From Mycobacterium colombiense (lineage in GTDB: Bacteria > Actinomycetota > Actinomycetes > Mycobacteriales > Mycobacteriaceae): DNA of 64,000 nucleotides. Positions within the stretch are counted from its first letter, which is position 1. Every line of letters starts with the position of its first letter. Positions 63,573 through 64,000 of the stretch are shown here, piece after piece. The position numbers were made by a program, and so were the translations under genes. The stretch covers positions 1 to 64,000 of the forward strand of contig NZ_LZKI01000077.1 in assembly GCF_001672755.1 (NCBI RefSeq), given 5' to 3'. Under the pieces are notes generated by a model. It saw nothing but the letters and a program-made list of their open reading frames with translations, did not search any database and had not been told where the DNA came from.

Positions 63573-63616
63573 ACCGCCAGCGCTGAGTATGGTCCCTCTA
63601 TGGGTAAGGGGCAGCG

Positions 63617-64000
63617 GTGAAGAGGCTTAGCGGGTGGGACGCCGTACTGCTGTACACCGAAACTCCGAACGTGCACATGCACACCATCAAAGCGGCCGTC
63701 ATCGAACTCGACGCCGATCGCCGATCACTGGACGTCGACACGTTTCGCGAAGTCATCGCCGGGCGGCTGAACAAGCTCGATCCCTTCTGCTACCAGCTCG
63801 TCGAGGTGCCGCTGCGCTTCCACCACCCGATGTGGCGGGAGAACTGCGAACTCGACCTGAACTATCACATTCGTCCCTGGCGGGTGTCGCCGCCGGGAGG
63901 CCGCCGCGAACTGGACGAGGCCATCGGGCAGATCGCCAGCACACAGCTCGACCGCAGCCGTCCGCTGTGGGAGATGTATTTCGTGGAGGGCTTGGCCAAC
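63617..64000 (+). CDS. Wax ester synthase/diacylglycerol O-acyltransferase (partial)
   Basis: 128 codons visible from GTG 63617, running off the window. VKRLSGWDAVLLYTETPNVH at the start, FRFH-like LRFHHPMW, LDLNYHIR and the closing LDRSRPLWEMYFVEGL are N-terminal hallmarks of the WS/DGAT family. The catalytic HHxxxDG lies beyond the end. Makes triacylglycerol or wax esters from acyl-CoA. Corresponds to Rv0221. Confidence 0.9.
   Translation, partial: MKRLSGWDAVLLYTETPNVHMHTIKAAVIELDADRRSLDVDTFREVIAGRLNKLDPFCYQLVEVPLRFHHPMWRENCELDLNYHIRPWRVSPPGGRRELDEAIGQIASTQLDRSRPLWEMYFVEGLAN

Overview
This window looks like chromosomal DNA of a slow-growing, non-tuberculous mycobacterium, possibly of the M. 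avium complex. The evidence is the high GC content, codon use, frequent GTG starts and 4-bp ATGA/GTGA gene overlaps. In addition, almost every gene is recognisable as the counterpart of the M. tuberculosis block from Rv0172 (mce1D) to Rv0221, in the same order. I judged orthology from remembered protein sequences and gene order, not from a search, and I cannot name the species. There is no sign of prophage, insertion sequence, CRISPR array, tRNA or rRNA.

Layout. 1-6009: end of the mce1 lipid-import operon (mce1D tail, lprK/mce1E, mce1F, four Mce-associated membrane genes mam1A-D). Its first 484 bases are folded back on themselves: the mce1D tail and the lprK head lie on the minus strand, while the lprK body lies on the plus strand. 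6047-14774: a DUF1275 membrane protein, lprO, a YhgE/Pip-like membrane protein and a pirin. Then come a divergent IclR regulator/reductase pair not found at this place in M. tuberculosis, and sigG with an alpha/beta-hydrolase gene behind it. 14855-21797: monoacylglycerol lipase, two small conserved genes, the GH3 glucosidase bglS, the copper metallothionein mymT, an O-methyltransferase, a nitronate-monooxygenase-like gene and an SPW-repeat protein. 21864-29475: ilvD, the copper regulator ricR, an MFS exporter, an L,D-transpeptidase, a TetR regulator and a molybdopterin oxidoreductase. 29459-47195: zmp1, omamA/omamB, mmpL11, a haem-binding secreted protein, mmpL3 with trmB and a NYN-domain gene, and a pair of dynamin-like GTPase-related genes. 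47336-64000: pckA, a SoxR-type regulator divergent from an SDR/QueA-like pair, then a lipid-catabolism island (fadD4, crotonase, fadE3, Rv0216-type hydratase, CaiB-like transferase, amidohydrolase, lipW, hydrolase, methyltransferase, lipC) and the start of a wax ester/diacylglycerol synthase.

How the genes fit together. The dominant theme is envelope lipid traffic and lipid use: Mce1 import with Mam and Omam partners, MmpL3/MmpL11 export, and lipases and beta-oxidation enzymes. PEP carboxykinase fits growth on fatty acids. A second theme is copper: ricR and mymT, about 4 kb apart, each carry a near-perfect TACCC-N5-GGGTA palindrome upstream, so the sensor and one of its targets lie in the same window. 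A third is redox sensing by the SoxR-type protein.

Most notable points: the foldback at 1-484, the SoxR/SDR/diverged-QueA module, the two RicR operators, a recurring TANNNT hexamer 6-8 nt before start codons that predicts leaderless mRNAs and moves several starts, and three tandem duplications of 52-57 bp in gene junctions.
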